Source of the DNA: Haliea sp964022665 | GTDB lineage: Bacteria; Pseudomonadota; Gammaproteobacteria; Pseudomonadales; Halieaceae | DNA: 64,000 nucleotides | Assembly: GCA_964022665.1 (NCBI GenBank) | Contig: CAXIDF010000003.1 | Coordinates: 124,001-188,000 of the forward strand | Direction: 5' to 3' | In this document: positions 7,623 to 16,600 of the stretch, one piece after another | How positions within the stretch are numbered: the stretch's first letter is position 1 | How the letters are laid out: every line of letters starts with the position of its first letter | Translations under genes and position numbers: made by a program | Notes under the pieces: generated by a model | Databases searched by the model: none | What the model saw: only the letters and a program-made list of their open reading frames with translations | Told to the model about the DNA's origin: nothing

Positions 7623-8342
7623 ATGATGAACGCATGGGATTACGAGACCGAAATCGCCCCCGGGGGGCATTGGTCACTGCGCCTGCGCAGAGGCACGGAA
7701 ATGCGGCTTACCGACCTGGCGGGCAACGCCAACCTCGGCATGCTTTTCTACAATCCGGAGAACCTGCTGGAGCGGTATAACGCCCCCGACACGCTGAAAT
7801 GCCAGCACACCTTCAAGCTGACCCGGGGCCACTGCCTGTATTCGGATATGGGCCGTATATTCGCCTCTGTCATCGAAGATTCGCTGGGCTGGCATGAAAC
7901 GGTCTGCGGCAATTCACACGCCGAGCATGTGGCGGCGCAATGGGGTGGACGCGACTATCAGGCAGACCGCAATAACTGGCACCAGAACGGTCACGATGCC
8001 TTCCTCGTTGAACTGGCCAAATACGGGCTTGGCGCAGCCGACATGGCGGCGAACATCAACTGGTTCAGCCGGGTGGCCACCGATGCCAGTGGTAACCTGC
8101 GTTTGCTGCAAGACCACAGCCCCGCCGGCAGCCACGTGACGCTGCGTTTTGAAATGGACACACTGGTGTTTCTGCATGCCTGCCCGCACCCCCTGAGGCA
8201 GGCATCGGCTTACCCGCGCAGCCCCGTGCGCATTGCCCTGGGCAAGGCGGACCCGGTAGCGGAAGACGACGTTTGCCTGAACCACTGCGAAGAGAACCGC
8301 CGGGGCTTTCGCAACAATACGCTCTACCACCTCGGACGTTGA
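7623..8342 (+). CDS. carboxyguanidine deiminase subunit (DUF1989; urea carboxylase-associated protein, first of pair)
   Basis: DUF1989 protein of 239 residues, formerly 'urea amidolyase/urea carboxylase-associated protein'. In guanidine operons the two paralogues together form carboxyguanidine deiminase (CgdAB), turning carboxyguanidine into allophanate plus ammonia; I am not sure which letter applies here. The ATG follows the ATPase stop by one base. An adjacent ATG at 7626 is an alternative start. Cys and His residues that could bind metal are scattered (HETVCGNSH, FLHACPHP). It is tightly linked to its paralogue at 8353. Confidence 0.88.
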   Translation: MMNAWDYETEIAPGGHWSLRLRRGTEMRLTDLAGNANLGMLFYNPENLLERYNAPDTLKCQHTFKLTRGHCLYSDMGRIFASVIEDSLGWHETVCGNSHAEHVAAQWGGRDYQADRNNWHQNGHDAFLVELAKYGLGAADMAANINWFSRVATDASGNLRLLQDHSPAGSHVTLRFEMDTLVFLHACPHPLRQASAYPRSPVRIALGKADPVAEDDVCLNHCEENRRGFRNNTLYHLGR

Positions 8343-8352
8343 GGAGCCCGTC

Positions 8353-8994
8353 ATGTTGACTGAAAGTGCACGTCTTCCCGAAGAAGCAAGCGATCGCGCC
8401 ACCGTGCCGGCGGGTGATTATTACCTGGGGCGTCTGAACGCCGGCCAGACTCTGCGCATCCTGGACAGCGAAGGCAACCAGGCGGCCGATACGCTGTTCT
8501 ACAGCGCCGATGACAGCAGTGAGCGCTACAGCGCCACCGACACCATTCGCGAACAGGGCAATGTTTACCTGACCGCGGGGTCGGTACTGCGTTCCACCCG
8601 CAACACCCCCATGCTGGAAATTGTTGCCGATACCTGTGGCCGCCACGACACGCTGGGTGGGGCTTGCGCCAGCGAGAGCAACACGGTGCGCTACGACCTG
8701 GAGAAACGCTGCATGCACTCCTGTCGCGACAGCTGGATGCTGGCGATCGCCGAGCACCCGGAATACGGCATCGGCAAGCGCGACATCGGCCACAACATCA
8801 ATTTCTTCATGAATGTGCCGGTGACGGAAGCGGGCGGGCTCACCTTCGAGGACGGTATTTCCGCACCGGGTAAATATGTGGAAATGACCGCATTGATGGA
8901 CGTGGTGGTGCTCATATCCAACTGCCCGCAGCTGAATAACCCCTGCAACGGTTTCAACCCGACACCCGTTGAGGTGTTGATCTGGGATCACTGA
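8353..8994 (+). CDS. carboxyguanidine deiminase subunit (DUF1989; urea carboxylase-associated protein, second of pair)
   Basis: Second DUF1989 paralogue, 213 residues, 10 bases after the first, with a GAGGAG ribosome-binding site. It is rich in conserved Cys: DTCGRHDTLGGAC, RCMHSC and CPQLNNPCNGFNPTPV, the last being a family hallmark near the C-terminus. It is expected to form a heteromer with the product of 7623-8342 that hydrolyses carboxyguanidine to allophanate and ammonia, linking the carboxylase to allophanate hydrolase. Older databases call it urea carboxylase-associated protein without a function. Confidence 0.9.
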   Translation: MLTESARLPEEASDRATVPAGDYYLGRLNAGQTLRILDSEGNQAADTLFYSADDSSERYSATDTIREQGNVYLTAGSVLRSTRNTPMLEIVADTCGRHDTLGGACASESNTVRYDLEKRCMHSCRDSWMLAIAEHPEYGIGKRDIGHNINFFMNVPVTEAGGLTFEDGISAPGKYVEMTALMDVVVLISNCPQLNNPCNGFNPTPVEVLIWDH

Positions 8995-9066
8995 ATTCGA
9001 TAACCCCTGTGGTGGACGACCGCGACAGGTAGCGACAAGACGGGACGACCCGCGCCAGGTTTGATG

Positions 9067-12000
9067 ATGTTTGACACAGTACTTGTAGCCAACCGCGGGG
9101 CTATCGCCGCCCGCATCCTGCGCACGCTACGCCGACTGGAGATCCGCTCTGTCGCGGTGTATGCAGCGTGTGATGCGGAAAGCCTGCACGTGCGCCAGGC
9201 GGACCAGGCCTTCTGCCTGGGTGAGGGCGGCGCCGTAGACACCTACCTCAACATGGACCGCATTCTGGAAGTGGCGCGCGAATGCGGTGCCCAGGCAATT
9301 CATCCCGGCTACGGCTTCCTCAGTGAGAACGCCACCTTCGTCGCTCGTTGCGAGGCAGAGGGCATCGCGTTTATCGGGCCGACGGCGGAGCAGATGCAGG
9401 CCTTTGGCCTCAAGCACCGGGCACGCGCACTGGCAGAGGAGGCGGGCGTGCCGTTGCTGCCGGGATCCGGATTGCTCGACAACCTTGCTGCGGCAGAGCA
9501 GGAGGCGGTGCGTATTGGCTACCCGGTGATGCTGAAAAGCACCGCTGGCGGTGGCGGCATCGGCATGCAGCTCTGCCACAATGCGCAGGAACTGGCGGGT
9601 GCCTTTGATTCCGTGCGTCGCCTGGGTGCCAACAACTTCGCCGATGACAGGGTGTTCCTGGAAAAATTCATCGCCTCGGCCCGTCACATCGAGGTACAGA
9701 TCGTGGGTGATGGCCAGGGTAAGGCGCTGGCGCTGGGGGAACGCGATTGCTCCAGTCAGCGCCGCAACCAGAAAGTGGTGGAGGAGTGCCCGGCCCCCAA
9801 CCTGGACGACGCCACCCGCATCGCCCTGCACAGTACCGCCGAGCGCCTGCTTTCCAGTGTGGCCTATCGCAACGCTGGCACTGTTGAATTCATCTTTGAC
9901 GCCGAAACAGCGGCATTTTATTTTCTCGAAGTGAATACCCGCCTGCAGGTCGAGCACGGCGTCACGGAGGAAGTCTTCGGGGTCGACCTGGTCGAGTGGA
10001 TGTTACGCATTGCGGCCGGAACACCGCCAGAGCTGGACGCCGAGCGCGCGCTGCTGGCGCCGTCCGGGCACGCGATTCAGGTGCGCGTCTACGCCGAGGA
10101 CCCCTGGCTGGACTTTCAGCCCTGCGCCGGTTTGCTCAGCCACGTGCGGTTTCCCGCCGGCGATGGCGTACGCATAGACCACTGGATTGAATCCGGCATT
10201 GAGGTTCCGCCCTTTTTCGACCCGATGCTGGCCAAGGTGATTGTACATGCCGATGATCGCGCCGCGGCGCTGCAGAAACTGCAGCACACGCTGGACGCCA
10301 TTGAGCTGTATGGCAGTGAGACCAATTTGGGCTACCTGCGTGCCCTGAGCCGCGATGCAACGCTGGCGCGGGGTGAGGTGACCACGCGCTACCTGAATCG
10401 CTTCAGCCACACCCCCGCCCGCGTGGACGTGCTGCAGGGTGGCACCCAAACTACCCTGCAGGACTACCCGGGCCGCCAGGGGCACTGGGATGTGGGTGTG
10501 CCGCCCTCCGGTCCCTTCGACAGCTACTCGTTCCGCCTTGCCAATCGCCTGTTGGGCAATGCGGCGGACGCGAGTGCTCTGGAAATCACCCTGCAGGGAC
10601 CACAGCTGCGTTTTGCCGTGGCGACGCAGATAGTGATTGCCGGCGCCGAGATCGAGGCCACCCTCGATGAGCAGCCGGTGCTCCAGTGGCAGGTGGTTAG
10701 CGTGGGCGCGGGCCAGACGCTGCACCTGGGTCGCGTGCGCGATTCCGGTGCGCGTGCCTACCTTGCCGTGCGCGGGGGGTTTCAGTGTCCAGAGTACCTC
10801 GGTTCACGCTCCACGTTCACGCTGGGTCAGTTTGGTGGCCACAACGGGCGGGCCCTGCGCGCCGGTGATGTGCTGCAGCTGACCGCGGGCCCGGATGCCG
10901 CGCCAGAGCAGCAAGTGCCCGCCGCGCTGCGTCCCGACATCAACCGGCAGTGGCAGGTGAGGGTGATCTACGGGCCCCACGGCGCCCCCGATTTCTTCAC
11001 CGAGGCGGATATCGCCACGTTTTTTGCCACCGATTGGGAAGTGCACTACAACTCCAGTCGAACCGGCGTGCGCCTGATCGGGCCGAAACCGCAGTGGGCG
11101 CGCGCTGACGGTGGTGAGGCGGGCCTGCATCCCTCGAATATCCACGACAACGGTTACGCTTTCGGTACCGTGGATTTCACCGGTGACATGCCGGTTATTC
11201 TCGGCCCGGATGGCCCTTCACTGGGCGGCTTCGTGTGCCCGGCAACCGTCATCACGGCGGATTTGTGGAAGCTGGGGCAACTGCGTGCCGGCGACAGCCT
11301 GCGTTTCGTCGCCGTCTCCGTGGCACAGGCCGTGGCACTGGAAACCGCCCAGAGCGAGGCGATAGACGCGCTGGCTGCGGTGCCATGCGAGTGGCAACCG
11401 GCCGAGCCGGAGTCGCCGGTTCTGGCGCGGTTTCCTGCCGAGGTGTTCGGCGACGAAATTGTCTGTCGCGCGGCGGGGGATCATTTCCTGCTGGTCGAAT
11501 ACGGTGAACAGGCCCTCGATATTCGCCTGCGCTTCCGCGCCCATGCGCTGATGCAGTGGCTGCAGGCCTATACGCTTCCCGGGCTGCGCGAATTGATCCC
11601 GGGCATCCGCTCGCTGCAGATCCATTTCGACAGCCAGGTACTCAGCCACGCCGCGCTGCTGTCGCATCTGGAGCGGGGAGAGCGGGAGCTGTCCACACAG
11701 CTCGCGCAGTTGAGCGTGCCTTCGCGCATCGTGCACCTGCCGCTCTCCTGGGATGATGAGGCCTGCCGGCTAGCCATCGAGAAGTACACGCAGTCCGTGC
11801 GCAAGGATGCACCCTGGTGCCCGAGCAACCTGGAATTCATTCGCCGTATCAACGGCCTGGAGGATATCGAGGCAGTGAAGCGCATCGTTTTCGATGCCTC
11901 TTATCTGGTCATGGGCCTGGGCGATGTGTATCTCGGCGCACCGGTGGCCACGCCGGTAGACCCCCGACACCGCCTGGTGACCACCAAGTACAACCCGGCA

Positions 12001-12678
12001 CGTACCTGGACGGCGGAAAACTCCGTGGGCATTGGCGGCTCCTACCTCTGTGTGTACGGCATGGAGGGGCCGGGCGGCTACCAGTTTGTCGGCCGCACCC
12101 TGCAGATGTGGAATCGTTACCGGCGCACCGCGGAGTTCGAGCAGCCCTGGCTATTGCGCTTCTTCGACCAGATCCGCTTCTACGAGGTGAGTCACGCTGA
12201 GCTTGAGCAAATCCGCCGCGATTTTCCGCAGGGGCGCTATCCGCTGAAGATAGAAGAGACACAGTTTTCACTGGCGGATTACGAGGACTTTGTCGCGAGT
12301 AATGCGGGCGCCATCGACAGCTTCCGCGACCACCGTCAGCAAGCCTTTGCCGCCGAACTGGCCCAATGGCATGCCAACGGTCAGTTCAATTTTGCTGAAG
12401 AAGATGTGCCGGAAGCGGTGACCGAGCAGAGTTGGCCCGACACGGCAACGGTGGTGGACAGCCCGGTTTCCGGCAGCGTCTGGCAGCTGAACGTGCAGGT
12501 AGGCGATAGCGTGCGCCGCGGTGACCCATTGATGGTGCTGGAGTCGATGAAGATGGAGATAGCGGTGTTTGCGCCCTGTGATGCTGTTGTCAGCCAGCTT
12601 TTGCTGTCACCCGGTAGTCGTGTCGCTGCAGGGCAGGCCCTGGTGGTCCTTGAAGACAGTGAAGGAGCTTCGCTATGA
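9067..12678 (+). CDS. biotin-dependent guanidine/urea carboxylase
   Basis: Multidomain carboxylase of about 1203 residues. Biotin carboxylase domain at about 1-445 (VANRGAIAARI start, GGGGIGM ATP-grasp loop, FLEVNTRLQVEHGVTE). Carboxyltransferase domains of the KipA/KipI (AHS2/AHS1) type at about 455-980. C-terminal biotinyl domain with ESMKMEI, the biotin Lys at about 1162. With the upstream guanidine riboswitch and the DUF1989 pair, the likely substrate is guanidine: guanidine + bicarbonate + ATP to carboxyguanidine. Genomes usually label it urea carboxylase (EC 6.3.4.6). Start choice is between ATGs at 9064 and 9067; 9067 gives better spacing from AGG at 9057-9059. Confidence 0.93.
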   Translation: MFDTVLVANRGAIAARILRTLRRLEIRSVAVYAACDAESLHVRQADQAFCLGEGGAVDTYLNMDRILEVARECGAQAIHPGYGFLSENATFVARCEAEGIAFIGPTAEQMQAFGLKHRARALAEEAGVPLLPGSGLLDNLAAAEQEAVRIGYPVMLKSTAGGGGIGMQLCHNAQELAGAFDSVRRLGANNFADDRVFLEKFIASARHIEVQIVGDGQGKALALGERDCSSQRRNQKVVEECPAPNLDDATRIALHSTAERLLSSVAYRNAGTVEFIFDAETAAFYFLEVNTRLQVEHGVTEEVFGVDLVEWMLRIAAGTPPELDAERALLAPSGHAIQVRVYAEDPWLDFQPCAGLLSHVRFPAGDGVRIDHWIESGIEVPPFFDPMLAKVIVHADDRAAALQKLQHTLDAIELYGSETNLGYLRALSRDATLARGEVTTRYLNRFSHTPARVDVLQGGTQTTLQDYPGRQGHWDVGVPPSGPFDSYSFRLANRLLGNAADASALEITLQGPQLRFAVATQIVIAGAEIEATLDEQPVLQWQVVSVGAGQTLHLGRVRDSGARAYLAVRGGFQCPEYLGSRSTFTLGQFGGHNGRALRAGDVLQLTAGPDAAPEQQVPAALRPDINRQWQVRVIYGPHGAPDFFTEADIATFFATDWEVHYNSSRTGVRLIGPKPQWARADGGEAGLHPSNIHDNGYAFGTVDFTGDMPVILGPDGPSLGGFVCPATVITADLWKLGQLRAGDSLRFVAVSVAQAVALETAQSEAIDALAAVPCEWQPAEPESPVLARFPAEVFGDEIVCRAAGDHFLLVEYGEQALDIRLRFRAHALMQWLQAYTLPGLRELIPGIRSLQIHFDSQVLSHAALLSHLERGERELSTQLAQLSVPSRIVHLPLSWDDEACRLAIEKYTQSVRKDAPWCPSNLEFIRRINGLEDIEAVKRIVFDASYLVMGLGDVYLGAPVATPVDPRHRLVTTKYNPARTWTAENSVGIGGSYLCVYGMEGPGGYQFVGRTLQMWNRYRRTAEFEQPWLLRFFDQIRFYEVSHAELEQIRRDFPQGRYPLKIEETQFSLADYEDFVASNAGAIDSFRDHRQQAFAAELAQWHANGQFNFAEEDVPEAVTEQSWPDTATVVDSPVSGSVWQLNVQVGDSVRRGDPLMVLESMKMEIAVFAPCDAVVSQLLLSPGSRVAAGQALVVLEDSEGASL

Positions 12679-14480
12679 GCCGCAATATGACGATTCCCGG
12701 CCTGCGGGCGGCGTATGCGTCGGGTGAGCTGACGCCGGGTGCGTTGATGGAGGAGATTCGCCAGCGCGCTGCAGAGTACGCGGCGCACAACATCTGGATA
12801 CACCTGTGCAGCGCCCGGGAGCAGGCGACATGGCTGGACGCACTGGCGGATCGCGACCCGGCAACGCACCCGTTGTGGGGTGTGCCGTTTGCCATCAAGG
12901 ACAACATCGACCTGGCCGGTATACCCACCACCGCCGGCTGCCCGGCGTTCGCTTACACGCCGCCGCAGTCTGCCCGCGTTGTGCAACAGCTGCTTGCTGC
13001 CGGTGCCATTCCTGTGGGCAAGACCAATCTCGACCAGTTCGCCACCGGCCTCAATGGCACGCGTTCGCCCCACGGTCCCTGCCACAACGCCTTCGCCCCC
13101 GACTACATTTCCGGTGGTTCCAGTTCCGGCTCGGCGGTTGCGGTGGCCCTGGGCCTTGCCAGTTTCAGCCTGGGCACGGACACGGCGGGCTCCGGCCGGA
13201 TACCGGCCTGCTTTAATAACCTGGTGGGCGTGAAGCCCACCAGGGGCCTGTTATCCAACAGCGGGTTGGTTCCCGCCTGTCGCAGCCTCGATTGCATCAG
13301 CCTGTTCGCCCTCGACACCGATGATGCAGAGCGTGTGCTCACCTCGGCGGAAGGCCACGACGCCGAAGATGCCTTCAGTCGTCGCAATCCTTTTGCCAAC
13401 ACCGCGCGGCATTACGGGATGCGCACCGGGCCGCTCAGAGTCGGGGTACTCGACGACACGCAGCTGCAATTCTTCGGTGACCGAGACTACGAAGACGCCT
13501 ACCGGCAGACGCTGGCCGCGCTGGCGGCAGCTGGCATTGAACTGGTCACGGTCGATTACGCTCACTTCGACCAGGCCGCGCGCCTGCTCTACGACGGCCC
13601 CTGGGTGGCGGAGCGCTATATCGCCTGCGAGTCGATGCTGACCACGAATCCCGCTGCCATTCATCCGGTGGTGCGGGGGATTGTGGCGCAGGGTGAGGCG
13701 CCGCGGGCGACGGAGCTGTTCCAGGCACAGTACCAATTGGCCGCGTTGCGCCAGCAGTGCGAAGCGGCGTTGGCGGGGCTGGATTGTCTGCTCACACCCA
13801 CGGCGGGGCGTCTGTTCAGTATTGAAAAGTTACTCGAGGAGCCGGTGTTATATAACGCACAACTGGGCTATTACACCAATTTCATGAACCTGCTGGATAT
13901 GGCGGCGGTTGCGGTGCCGACAGCGTTTACGGCACAGGGCCTGCCCTTTGGCGTCACGCTCGCCGGCCACGCCTTTGACGACCGCGCGTTACTGTCGATT
14001 GCCAATCGCTTGCGGGCGCTGCTGCCCTTGCCGCTGGGTGCCCTTGAGCTGGAGCCGGTTGCCAGCGCGGCGCCCGCGGTGGCCAATCCGGCGTACACGG
14101 AGCTTCTGGTGTGCGGTGCGCACCTTGAAGGCCTGCCGCTGAACTGGCAGCTGGTTGAGCGCGGTGCAGCGCTGCTCGCGCGTACGCAGAGCGCCCCCTG
14201 TTACCGCCTGCATGTGCTGGCGGGCGGGCCGCCGATGCGTCCGGGCATGGTGCGGGATGAAGCGGGCGGCCAGGCAATCGAGGTGGAGGTGTGGTCCATC
14301 CCCACGTCCGAGTTGGGCAGTTTTGTCGCGGGCATTCCCGCACCCCTGGGCATCGGCAAGGTAGAGCTGGCTGACGGTCGCTGGGTCAGCGGGTTTATCT
14401 GTGAGCCGCAGGGTGTATCGAGCGCCACCGAGGAAATCACCCACCTGGGTGGCTGGCGCGCCTGGCTGGCTGCGCGATAG
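12675..14480 (+). CDS. atzF: allophanate hydrolase
   Basis: Amidase-signature enzyme of 601 residues that splits allophanate into carbon dioxide and ammonia, the last step of the pathway. The Ser-cisSer-Lys triad is visible: Lys75 (FAIKDN), cis-Ser about 150 (GGSSSGSA) and nucleophile Ser173 (DTAGSGRIP). The amidase domain spans about 1-445; a C-terminal domain (about 455-601) matches the family's decarboxylase-type domain. The ATG overlaps the carboxylase stop by four bases (ATGA), with GAAGGAG upstream. Confidence 0.95.
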   Translation: MSRNMTIPGLRAAYASGELTPGALMEEIRQRAAEYAAHNIWIHLCSAREQATWLDALADRDPATHPLWGVPFAIKDNIDLAGIPTTAGCPAFAYTPPQSARVVQQLLAAGAIPVGKTNLDQFATGLNGTRSPHGPCHNAFAPDYISGGSSSGSAVAVALGLASFSLGTDTAGSGRIPACFNNLVGVKPTRGLLSNSGLVPACRSLDCISLFALDTDDAERVLTSAEGHDAEDAFSRRNPFANTARHYGMRTGPLRVGVLDDTQLQFFGDRDYEDAYRQTLAALAAAGIELVTVDYAHFDQAARLLYDGPWVAERYIACESMLTTNPAAIHPVVRGIVAQGEAPRATELFQAQYQLAALRQQCEAALAGLDCLLTPTAGRLFSIEKLLEEPVLYNAQLGYYTNFMNLLDMAAVAVPTAFTAQGLPFGVTLAGHAFDDRALLSIANRLRALLPLPLGALELEPVASAAPAVANPAYTELLVCGAHLEGLPLNWQLVERGAALLARTQSAPCYRLHVLAGGPPMRPGMVRDEAGGQAIEVEVWSIPTSELGSFVAGIPAPLGIGKVELADGRWVSGFICEPQGVSSATEEITHLGGWRAWLAAR

Positions 14481-14519
14481 CCGGCCGGATTGCCGTGAAC
14501 GGCAGGGGCTGTGCCCACT

Positions 14520-14540
14520 GGCCATTCTATGGCGTATACT
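14520..14540 (+). promoter_or_regulatory. candidate promoter of the PII gene
   Basis: Two overlapping readings are possible. GCGTATACT (14532-14540) contains a good sigma-70 -10 hexamer (TATACT) without a clear -35. GG (14520-14521) and GC (14532-14533) are exactly 10 bases apart, a weak sigma-54 match. The second would fit nitrogen control; neither is strong. Confidence 0.3.
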
Positions 14541-14571
14541 GCCGGCTTTGCCGATTTTCGGAGATGCTTGC

Positions 14572-14910
14572 ATGAAACTGGTTACCGCCATCATCAAACC
14601 GTTCAAAATGGACGACGTGCGCGCCGCACTTGCGGAAATAGGCGTGCAGGGAATCACCGTTACCGAGGTCAAGGGCTTCGGGCGCCAGCGTGGGCATACG
14701 GAGCTGTATCGGGGTGCGGAGTACGTGGTCGATTTCCTGCCCAAGCTGAAGCTGGAAATTGCGGTGGGAGAAAGCCAGGTGTCCTCAACCATAGACGCCA
14801 TTATCCAGGCAGCGAATACCGGAAAGATCGGCGATGGCAAGATTTTCGTGACCGAGATGGAACAGGTTATCCGCATTCGCACCGGCGAGACGGGCGAAAA
14901 CGCCATTTAA
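14572..14910 (+). CDS. glnB: nitrogen regulatory protein PII (GlnB/GlnK)
   Basis: Trimeric PII signal protein of 112 residues, the full family length. It senses 2-oxoglutarate, ATP/ADP and, through uridylylation, glutamine. The T-loop is intact with Tyr51 (GAEYVVDF), as is the upstream GFGRQRGHTELY motif. The C-terminal family region (GKIGDGKIFV) is present. It lies 91 bases after allophanate hydrolase in the same direction with its own promoter-like sequence. No amtB is adjacent, so GlnB versus GlnK cannot be decided; the position suggests a link with guanidine nitrogen use. Confidence 0.9.
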   Translation: MKLVTAIIKPFKMDDVRAALAEIGVQGITVTEVKGFGRQRGHTELYRGAEYVVDFLPKLKLEIAVGESQVSSTIDAIIQAANTGKIGDGKIFVTEMEQVIRIRTGETGENAI

Positions 14911-14920
14911 AATGCCAGTC

Positions 14921-14985
14921 GGGGTCGCCTGGCCGGGGTCGCCTAGCCGGGGGCGCCTAGCCGGCCGCACCTAGCCGGCCGCCCC
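14921..14985. repeat. 14-base tandem repeat (about four units) between convergent genes
   Basis: Units of the form GGGTCGCCTAGCCG occur head to tail: GGGTCGCCTGGCCG, GGGTCGCCTAGCCG, GGGGCGCCTAGCCG and GCCGCACCTAGCCG, then a decayed copy. The repeat begins 10 bases after the PII stop and runs into the last codons of the HAD gene (stop at 14971-14973). The CTAG in each unit supplies stop codons on the minus strand. It may act as a transcription barrier or be a slippage-prone array. Confidence 0.75.
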
Positions 14986-15681
14986 CAGGCCCGCGATGGC
15001 GGCAGGCAGGTCGCGCAGTGCGGTCACCTCGGCATCGGCCCGGTAGTCCGCGGGTTCCCACGGTGCGCCGGCAAGATTCACCCAGACTGTGCGCAGGCCA
15101 ACCTGCTGCGCACCGAGAATATCGTGCTCCGGGTTGTCGCCCACGTGCACGATTTCGCCGGCCGCCGCACCGGTGCGCGCCAGCGCCGCGTGGAACATGT
15201 CGGCCGCCGGCTTGCTCGCCCCCACATCCTCGGCGAGAAAAGCGAAATCGAAATACTCCGCCGCATCGGTTTTGTAGATGTCTGCATTGCCGTTGGTCAG
15301 CGCCCCCAGCCGGTAGTCCCCGGCCAGTCGTTGCAGTACCTCCAGAGCCTCTGCGTACAACTCCACCTTGTGGCGCTCCTGCAGAAAAGCGGCGAAGGCC
15401 TCGCGCGCCCCGGCATCGCTGTCGGCCTCGCTGTAGCCCGCCGCGCGCTGCAGCTCGAACAGCATGCGCACACGCATCTGGCTGACGTGATGAGCCAGCT
15501 CCGGGTGCTGTTTCCACACCCGCTTCTTGAATTCCCACAGGCTGTCATGGTCGTGCTGTTCGATACTCCCCGGGCGGTGTTGCAGCAGCCACTCGCGCTG
15601 CGCCTGTTCGGCACGCAGCAGGGCGGGCTCAACATCCCACAGGGTGTTGTCGAGGTCGAAGGTGATTACGCGTATGGTCAT
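14971..15681 (-). CDS. HAD-superfamily hydrolase (YigB-like phosphatase)
   Basis: Haloacid dehalogenase-like phosphatase of 236 residues. Motif I is DLDNT (Asp9 nucleophile, Asp11), motif II is LTNGN, motif III Lys is in GASKP and motif IV is GDNPEHD. In E. coli the homologous gene (yigB) follows xerC, and the order is the same here; YigB is an FMN phosphatase in riboflavin synthesis, which may apply. The ATG at 15681 lies 4 bases after the xerC stop. The C-terminus overlaps the 14-base repeat array. Confidence 0.88.
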   Translation of the reverse strand: MTIRVITFDLDNTLWDVEPALLRAEQAQREWLLQHRPGSIEQHDHDSLWEFKKRVWKQHPELAHHVSQMRVRMLFELQRAAGYSEADSDAGAREAFAAFLQERHKVELYAEALEVLQRLAGDYRLGALTNGNADIYKTDAAEYFDFAFLAEDVGASKPAADMFHAALARTGAAAGEIVHVGDNPEHDILGAQQVGLRTVWVNLAGAPWEPADYRADAEVTALRDLPAAIAGLGAAG

Positions 15682-15685
15682 CGGC

Positions 15686-16600
15686 TCACTCTCCGCCGGG
15701 CTTGCGCCGGCGCGCTCGCGGGTGCGCTGCGTCGTAGACCTTGGCCAGGTGCTGGAAGTCCAGGTGCGTGTAGATCTGGGTAGTGGCGATATTGGCGTGC
15801 CCCAACAACTCCTGCACGGCACGCAGATCGCCGCTGGACTCCAGCATGTGGCTGGCGAAGGAGTGGCGCAGCATGTGCGGATGCACATCCTGATACATGC
15901 CCGCGCGCCGGCCCTGCAGCCGCAGGCGATCCTGAATATTACGCACGCTGATACGCGTGCCGCGCTGGCTCAGGAACAGGGCCGGGTCGGTACTCTGCGG
16001 GCGCACCTGCAGCCAGCGTTCCACTGCGGCGAGCGCCACTGCGCCGACCGGCACCGTGCGCGTCTTGCGCCCCTTGCCCGTGACCGTCAGCAGTTGTTCG
16101 TGGCGGTCGATATCGCCGACGTTGACGGCGGCCAGCTCAGCCAGGCGCAGGCCGGAAGAATAGAAGAGTTCGGCGATAGCGCTGTCGCGGCGCGCGGTGA
16201 GGTCATCGTCGCTGAATTGCAGATAGCGATTGACCTGATCGGTATCCAGTGTCCGCGGCAGGCGGCGCGGTTGCCGGGGCGCCTGCACGGCGGCGGCCGG
16301 GTTGCGGCTGTGCCCTTGTTCCCGGCCCAGATAGGTAAAAAAGGAGCGCACCGCGGAGAGCGCGCGCTGGATGCTGCTGCCGGCCAAGCCCTGGCGGCGC
16401 AGCTGGCTCACCCAGGCGCGAATATCGGCCTCGTGCAATTCGGCAGGGTCGGCGCGGCTGCGCGCGTCACAATAGACGATCAGGCTTGCCAGGTCGCGCT
16501 GATAGTTGTTTACGGTGTGTGGTGACAGCTGGCGCACATCGCGCAGGTAGCGAATAAAGGCCTCACTGGCCGTTTGCAGCGCCGTTGTCTCCGCTGTCAT
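15686..16600 (-). CDS. xerC: tyrosine recombinase XerC
   Basis: Site-specific recombinase of 304 residues that with XerD resolves chromosome dimers at dif. The catalytic set is complete: Arg152 (SGLRLAEL), Lys176 (GKGRK), His242 and Arg245 (HMLRHSFA), His268 (GHANI) and the nucleophile Tyr277 (IYTH). The N-terminal SAM-like DNA-binding domain spans about 10-95. Its ATG overlaps the DUF484 stop by 4 bases. The position between DUF484 and the HAD gene is the conserved gammaproteobacterial one, so this is the housekeeping XerC and not a phage integrase. Confidence 0.95.
   Translation of the reverse strand: MTAETTALQTASEAFIRYLRDVRQLSPHTVNNYQRDLASLIVYCDARSRADPAELHEADIRAWVSQLRRQGLAGSSIQRALSAVRSFFTYLGREQGHSRNPAAAVQAPRQPRRLPRTLDTDQVNRYLQFSDDDLTARRDSAIAELFYSSGLRLAELAAVNVGDIDRHEQLLTVTGKGRKTRTVPVGAVALAAVERWLQVRPQSTDPALFLSQRGTRISVRNIQDRLRLQGRRAGMYQDVHPHMLRHSFASHMLESSGDLRAVQELLGHANIATTQIYTHLDFQHLAKVYDAAHPRARRRKPGGE

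Noticed and set aside
10003..10725. 240-residue minus-strand frame inside the carboxylase gene
   Set aside because: Antisense shadow within a long gene with continuous domain homology on the plus strand.
4927..12678. Reading the importer and carboxylase as a urea-use system
   Set aside because: The guanidine-I riboswitch motifs and the DUF1989 pair point to guanidine; urea remains possible as a side substrate of the carboxylase.
15686..16600. XerC as a prophage or island integrase
   Set aside because: It sits in the conserved dapF-DUF484-xerC-HAD cluster with no phage genes, direct repeats or tRNA nearby.
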